Assembly: GCA_025927435.1 (NCBI GenBank)
Contig: JAICLM010000016.1
Coordinates: 1-17,641, forward strand
Direction of reading: 5' to 3'
DNA: 17,641 bases
From: Thermoleophilia bacterium
GTDB lineage: Bacteria > Actinomycetota > Thermoleophilia > Gaiellales > Gaiellaceae
Part shown: piece by piece, positions 13,079-17,641 of the stretch
Layout: every line of letters starts with the position of its first letter
Numbering within the stretch: position 1 is the stretch's first letter
The notes under the pieces: generated by a model
The model's input: the letters and a program-made list of their open reading frames with translations, nothing else
Told to the model about the DNA's origin: nothing
Database searches by the model: none
Program-made: the position numbers and the translations under genes

Positions 13079-14336
13079 TACGCGGGCCTGGCGAGGTGCC
13101 TGAATGCGTTCACCTCCTCGACCGGGACGGCGAGCGGCTCGTCCTCGCGCCACGTCACGACGGGGACGCCGACCTGCTCGTAGCGCCAGCGGAGCGCCTC
13201 GCGCGAGAGCCGCCAGAGGCGGTAGGCGAGCTCGAGCGACGAGCCCCGCTCCGGAGCGACCATCTCGAGCGGAGACACCTCGATCACGATCAGGTCGTAA
13301 CCGCGGGCGCGCAGGTCGAGCAGTGCCGCGGCGGTTCGACTGTCGAGGAGCGGCGTGATCGCCAGCACCAGCGCCTTCGGCGGCAACGTTCGCGGCGGCA
13401 GGACGTCGACGCCGCGCAGGGCGAAGCTGTGGACGACCTGGCTCGTCAAGAGCGCTTCGATGATGGCGTAGAGCTGTCGCATCCCCGACGCCGGAACCAG
13501 CCAGGAGAGGAAGCCGCCGAAGCCGACGACGCCGACGCGGTCCTTGCGCTGGAGGTAGAGGTGGGCGAGCGTCGCGGCGGCGCGCACGGCGCGGTCGTTC
13601 GTGCTCCGTCCCTCGGCGCGCACCTCGGCGAACGTGTCGAGGAAGAGGACGACGTCCGTGTTTCGCTCCGGGTTCTGCTCGTTCACCCAGAGCGAGCCGC
13701 GCAGCGCGGTCGCGCGCCAGTTCACCCGCCGGAGCCGGTCGCCGGTCCGCCACTCGCGCAGGTCGGCGAACTCGATCCCCTCCCCGCGCAGCCTGGAGAC
13801 CTGATTCCCGGCGAAGACCTGCGTCTCGAGCGGCGCGACGAGGCTGCGGAGCGTCTCCTCGGCCGGGAAGACGCGCAGCGGCCGCGGCTCGCCCGCGCCG
13901 CCCTCCCACGAGCGAAAGCCGAGGGTGTCCCGTGCCCGGAAGAGCACCTGTCCGACCGTGAACACGCCCCAGCGCTCGCAGCGGAGCTTCAGCTCGATCG
14001 TCTGCTCCTCGCCCGCCGCGAGGTGGACCGCGCGCGCGGTCTCTCCGTCGACGCTCAGCTCCGGCGGCAAGAGGGGGAGGAGCTCGAAACGGCCGACGGC
14101 GTCGGTCGCGGACAGCTCGATCGTCGCGGTGATCTCGTCCCCTTCGATCGCGCGCTCCCGGTCGAGCGAAGGGCTGACCGAGACGCGAGGGGCGTGCTCC
14201 GACGCGGCGGCGACGAGCGCGAGCAGGAACGGGGCCGCGAGGGCGATCGGCTCCACCCGGCCGAGCGCGAGCCCCGCGACGAGCCCCGCAGCCGCGATCG
14301 TCGCGTAGGCCGGCAGCCGCCGCGACGTGTAGCCGA

Positions 14337-14340
<4 letters not shown>
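13078..14340 (-). CDS. DUF58 domain protein, partner of MoxR
   Basis: 420 residues. Two hydrophobic segments at the N-terminus (about 9-25 and 31-48) anchor it. The region 50-170 is beta-rich. The diagnostic DUF58 block is RLRGEGIEFADLREWRTGDRLRRVNWRATA at 183-212. After it comes a von Willebrand A-like region starting DVVLFLDTFAEVR at 229-241; the metal-site pattern DxSxS is replaced by DTFAE. In well-studied cases MoxR ATPases act with VWA proteins as chaperones in envelope or metal-cofactor maturation; DUF58 proteins are the usual VWA-like partner. GTG 14340 overlaps the MoxR stop by 4 nt (GTGA), so expression is coupled. The substrate of the system here is unknown. Confidence 0.9.
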
Positions 14341-15310
<970 letters not shown>

Positions 15311-15314
<4 letters not shown>

Positions 15315-15826
15315 AGCGACTCCACCTTCTCGATCACGGCGACGACCTTGTCCTCCGGCAGGCCGGGCCCGCGGCGGTCTGCCGGCGCCGGCCGGTCGGG
15401 ACGCAACACCTCCCACACCTCTTCCCCGAGCAGCTCACGCTCCAGCTCGGGCCGGCGGCCGGGCTCGAGCCCGTGTCGCGCCGCGAGCCGCGCGCTCGCC
15501 GTGGCCCGCAGCAGCGGGACGAGCTGCCGGTCGGCGTGATCCGCGTCCGCGACTCCGAGCAGGATCTCCCGCTCCATCCGCAGCAGCTCCTCCGGCTGGG
15601 CGGTACGCGCCTTCGGCTTGCGGAGCGCCTGCTCGAAGCGGCTGGGCGGCACCGGCCCGACGCGCTCCCGTGACTCGCGTATGAGCGCGACCAGGACGAG
15701 CGCCGCGACGATCACGAGCCAGATCGCGAGCGCGCGCGACGTCGAGAGCTTCGGCGGCGCGAGCAGCGCGACGAGCGCGATCGCCGCGAGGGTGACCGTC
15801 CAGACGAGCCGCCCGCTGAACCTCAT
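15311..15826 (-). CDS. Hypothetical membrane protein in the MoxR operon
   Basis: 171 residues. Two hydrophobic segments near the N-terminus (about 7-24 and 32-50) are followed by RESRERVGPVPPSRFEQALRKP and a long cytoplasmic-type helical region rich in Glu, Arg and Leu. No named family is certain, although such two-helix proteins with an acidic tail recur between DUF4129 and MoxR genes. It overlaps both neighbours by 4 nt (ATGA upstream, GTGA downstream). The tail could present a docking surface to MoxR, which is inferred only from position. Confidence 0.8.
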
Positions 15827-16686
15827 GCCGGCGTCAGCTCCGAGGCGCGCAGCTCGTCGCGCACGGCGACGAGCGCATCCACGGCCTCGTCCCTCATCGA
15901 CGCCTCCGGCTCATGGTGGCTGAACCTAGCCCATTCGAAGAGGTCCGTCAGCCGGCGCACCGATTCGGCGCTCGTGTCGAGCGAGAGGAGCGCCCGCTCG
16001 AGGTACTCGAACGGCGCCTCGGCGGGATGCCGGCCGATGCCCGCGGCGCCCAGAGCGGCCTCCATCCGCGCGTACGCGGCGATGATCGCGCGGCGCACGT
16101 CGGGATCCGTGCGCAGGTCGTCGAGCGACTCGTCGAGCGCCGCCGCGAGTGCTTCGGGAGCGATCCTGCGCGGCCCTCCTCGATCCGGGCGCGCGAGCTT
16201 GACGGCGACGATCGCGGCGACGACGAGGAGGAGGCCGAGCACGATCGCAAGCTCGTCCCAGCGGAAGCTGAGGTGATTCGTTGCAGAGTGGTGGTGGTGG
16301 GGCCGGCCGTGTCCCGGTGTCAGATCGGTCGCGATCTCATCCGACTCTTCCGGGCGCCGGGGATGCAGATGCAGATGGCGTATGACGAGCAGCTCGAGGC
16401 CGATGAGCACCAGGTAGAAGACGAGCGCGCGAAGGAGGCTCTGCCAGGTGTTCCGCTTCTTTCTTCCACCTGCGCGGCGGATGAAGGCGGCCGCGAACAG
16501 CCCGGCCAGGAAGAGCGGGACCACGACGATGACGATCGACGTGTAGACGTAGTCCCAGAAGGAGAACGGCAACGCGCCGCCGCTGCCGCCGCGCGAGCCG
16601 AGCGGGTGCCCGCGGGCCGCGATCGCCACGACCGCGAGGAGCAGCGTGACCAGGAGCGCGAGGGGGACGAGGCGGCTCCTGCTCAT
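15823..16686 (-). CDS. DUF4129 membrane protein, first gene of the MoxR operon
   Basis: 287 residues. It has a hydrophobic N-terminus (about 6-24), further membrane segments at about 44-67, 84-103 and 145-164, and a cytoplasmic C-terminal domain from about 185. That domain contains DVRRAIIAAYARMEAALGAAG and GIGRHPAEAPFEYLERALLSL, then FEWARFSHHE, the recognisable DUF4129 block that is elsewhere fused to transglutaminase cores. Between two membrane segments is a His-rich loop (IRHLHLHPRRPEE, then GHGRPHHHHSATNH), which might bind zinc or nickel. ATG 16686 leaves 65 nt to divergent dnaE. The operon probably starts here. Confidence 0.87.
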   Translation of the reverse strand: MSRSRLVPLALLVTLLLAVVAIAARGHPLGSRGGSGGALPFSFWDYVYTSIVIVVVPLFLAGLFAAAFIRRAGGRKKRNTWQSLLRALVFYLVLIGLELLVIRHLHLHPRRPEESDEIATDLTPGHGRPHHHHSATNHLSFRWDELAIVLGLLLVVAAIVAVKLARPDRGGPRRIAPEALAAALDESLDDLRTDPDVRRAIIAAYARMEAALGAAGIGRHPAEAPFEYLERALLSLDTSAESVRRLTDLFEWARFSHHEPEASMRDEAVDALVAVRDELRASELTPA

Positions 16687-16736
16687 GCCGAAGAGTGTCG
16701 CAGTGGCGGCGAGAGGGCGTCGTCTCCGCCCGACGT

Positions 16737-16742
16737 TATCCT
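16737..16742 (+). promoter_or_regulatory. Candidate -10 for dnaE
   Basis: TATCCT lies 9 nt before GTG 16752, in the 65-nt spacer from the MoxR operon. No Shine-Dalgarno and no clear -35 are present, so the mRNA would be leaderless or nearly so. Confidence 0.35.
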
Positions 16743-16751
16743 CGACCTCCC

Positions 16752-17641
16752 GTGCCCGAAGCGCCCTTCGTCCACCTCCACGTCCATTCCGAGTACTCGA
16801 TCCTCGACGGCGCCTGCCGGATCCCGGACCTCGCGAAGCGCGCCGCCGAGCTCGAGATGCCGGCCGTTTCGCTCACCGACCACGGCTCGCTCGCCGGCGC
16901 GGTCGACCTGTACAAGGCGGCGCGGGACGAGGGAGTCAAGCCGATCCTGGGCTGCGAGGTCTACGTCACCGACGACCGGAACGCGCAGCAGAAGGGCCAG
17001 GCGCATCTCACGCTTCTCGCCGAGACGAACGCGGGCTACGCGAACCTGATCAAGCTCTCCTCGCTCGGCTACCTCGAGGGCTACTACTACAAGCCGCGCG
17101 TCGACTGGGAGCTGCTCGAGCGCCACGGCTCGGGGCTGATCGCGCTCTCGGGCTGCCTCTCGGGCCGCGTCTGCAAGGCGCTCGAGGAGAATCGCGGCAC
17201 CGACGCCGAGGCCGAGCTCGACCGGCTCGAGCAGGTCTTCGGCCGCGACCAGATCTACGTCGAGCTGCAGAACGCGCACCTCGAGGTCCAGCAGCGGATC
17301 AACCCGCAGCTCGTCGAGCTCGCGCAGAAGCGCGGTCTGCCGCTGGTCGCGACCGGCGACGTCCACTATCTTCGGCACGAGGACGCGCGCGCCCACGAGG
17401 CGCTGCTCTGCATCCAGTCCGGCGACTCGCTCAAGAATCCGAGCCACTGGAAGTTCGAGACGGACCACTTCTACTTCAAGACGCCCGAGGAGATGGCGGC
17501 CGACTTCCCGGGGCAGGAGGAGGCGCTGCGGCGGACGCTCGAGGTGGCCGAGCGGTGCCATGTCGAGATCGAGCTCGACCAGATCCTGCTCCCGCACTTC
17601 CCGACCCCCGACGGCCGCGACGCGTTCGAGTACCTCGTCGA
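16752..17641 (+). CDS. dnaE: DNA polymerase III alpha subunit, N-terminal part
   Basis: The first 296 residues of a replicative polymerase that leaves the window. The protein opens VPEAPFVHLHVHSEYSILDG, the start of the PHP domain. Metal-site residues look intact: His10 and His12, Asp19, TDHG (Asp43, His44), GCEVYV (Glu69), and later ATGDVHYL. An intact PHP site is associated with 3'-5' proofreading by DnaE1 in Mycobacterium tuberculosis, so this enzyme probably proofreads through PHP rather than a separate epsilon. HFYFKTPEEM and ILLPHFPTPDG lead towards the polymerase core beyond the edge. GTG 16752 places the PHP motif at the family-normal position. It is divergent from the MoxR operon. 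Confidence 0.95.
   Translation, partial: MPEAPFVHLHVHSEYSILDGACRIPDLAKRAAELEMPAVSLTDHGSLAGAVDLYKAARDEGVKPILGCEVYVTDDRNAQQKGQAHLTLLAETNAGYANLIKLSSLGYLEGYYYKPRVDWELLERHGSGLIALSGCLSGRVCKALEENRGTDAEAELDRLEQVFGRDQIYVELQNAHLEVQQRINPQLVELAQKRGLPLVATGDVHYLRHEDARAHEALLCIQSGDSLKNPSHWKFETDHFYFKTPEEMAADFPGQEEALRRTLEVAERCHVEIELDQILLPHFPTPDGRDAFEYLV

Overview
The window is GC-rich, gene-dense bacterial chromosome, roughly 70% G+C by eye. Short or overlapping gene junctions, a DUF1707 protein, GTG starts, a PHP-containing DnaE and many leaderless-looking starts point to an Actinomycetota genome. A deep-branching class such as Thermoleophilia is my guess from the protein flavour, but that is inference; no rRNA or tRNA is present to settle it.

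Layout. 1-162 (-): N-terminus of a DHA2-type MFS exporter, cut by the window edge. 163-278: divergent spacer with a perfect 8-bp inverted repeat. 279-2971 (+): parA-like ATPase, overlapping ftsZ, then a short nitroreductase. 2869-4617 (-): large GT-C-like/PTPS-related membrane protein, whose 3' end overlaps the nitroreductase by 103 nt. 4642-6527 (+): gamma-glutamyltransferase-like Ntn hydrolase and a GNAT acetyltransferase; this pair diverges from the membrane protein across a 24-nt spacer holding a palindromic -10. 6512-7018 (-): OsmC-like protein. 7083-9237 (+): BBE-type FAD oxidoreductase and an SDR; the oxidoreductase frame has no stop before it runs through the SDR. 9329-10231 (+): secreted cupredoxin-like protein without copper ligands, followed by a strong GC hairpin. 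10311-11320 (+): a 56-aa membrane peptide and a YdjM/PF04307 membrane hydrolase that appears to start with CTG. 11331-11837 (-): small membrane protein, divergent from a DUF1707 protein at 11883-12293 (+). 12294-12586: non-coding. 12587-16686 (-): five-gene operon transcribed leftwards, DUF4129 protein, small membrane protein, MoxR ATPase, DUF58 protein, membrane protein, with every junction overlapping by 1-4 nt. 16752-17641 (+): N-terminal 296 residues of DNA polymerase III alpha (DnaE), divergent from that operon.

How genes may work together. parA and ftsZ look like one translationally coupled cytoskeletal unit: a positioning ATPase with a tubulin homologue whose disordered linker sits at the N-terminus. 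The MoxR/DUF58/DUF4129 operon is a known envelope-associated chaperone layout, here without a recognisable transglutaminase. The 7083-9237 redox pair may be a split or frameshifted fusion. Several starts lie 6-9 nt downstream of a TANNNT-like hexamer, so leaderless transcription seems common here.

No phage, transposon, CRISPR or RNA gene was seen. The most unusual observations are the parA-ftsZ unit with its N-terminally extended FtsZ, the symmetric shared -10 at 4626-4635, the stop-less FAD oxidoreductase over the SDR, the CTG start at 10478, and two enzyme-like folds (GGT-like, cupredoxin-like) that appear to have lost ligand residues.
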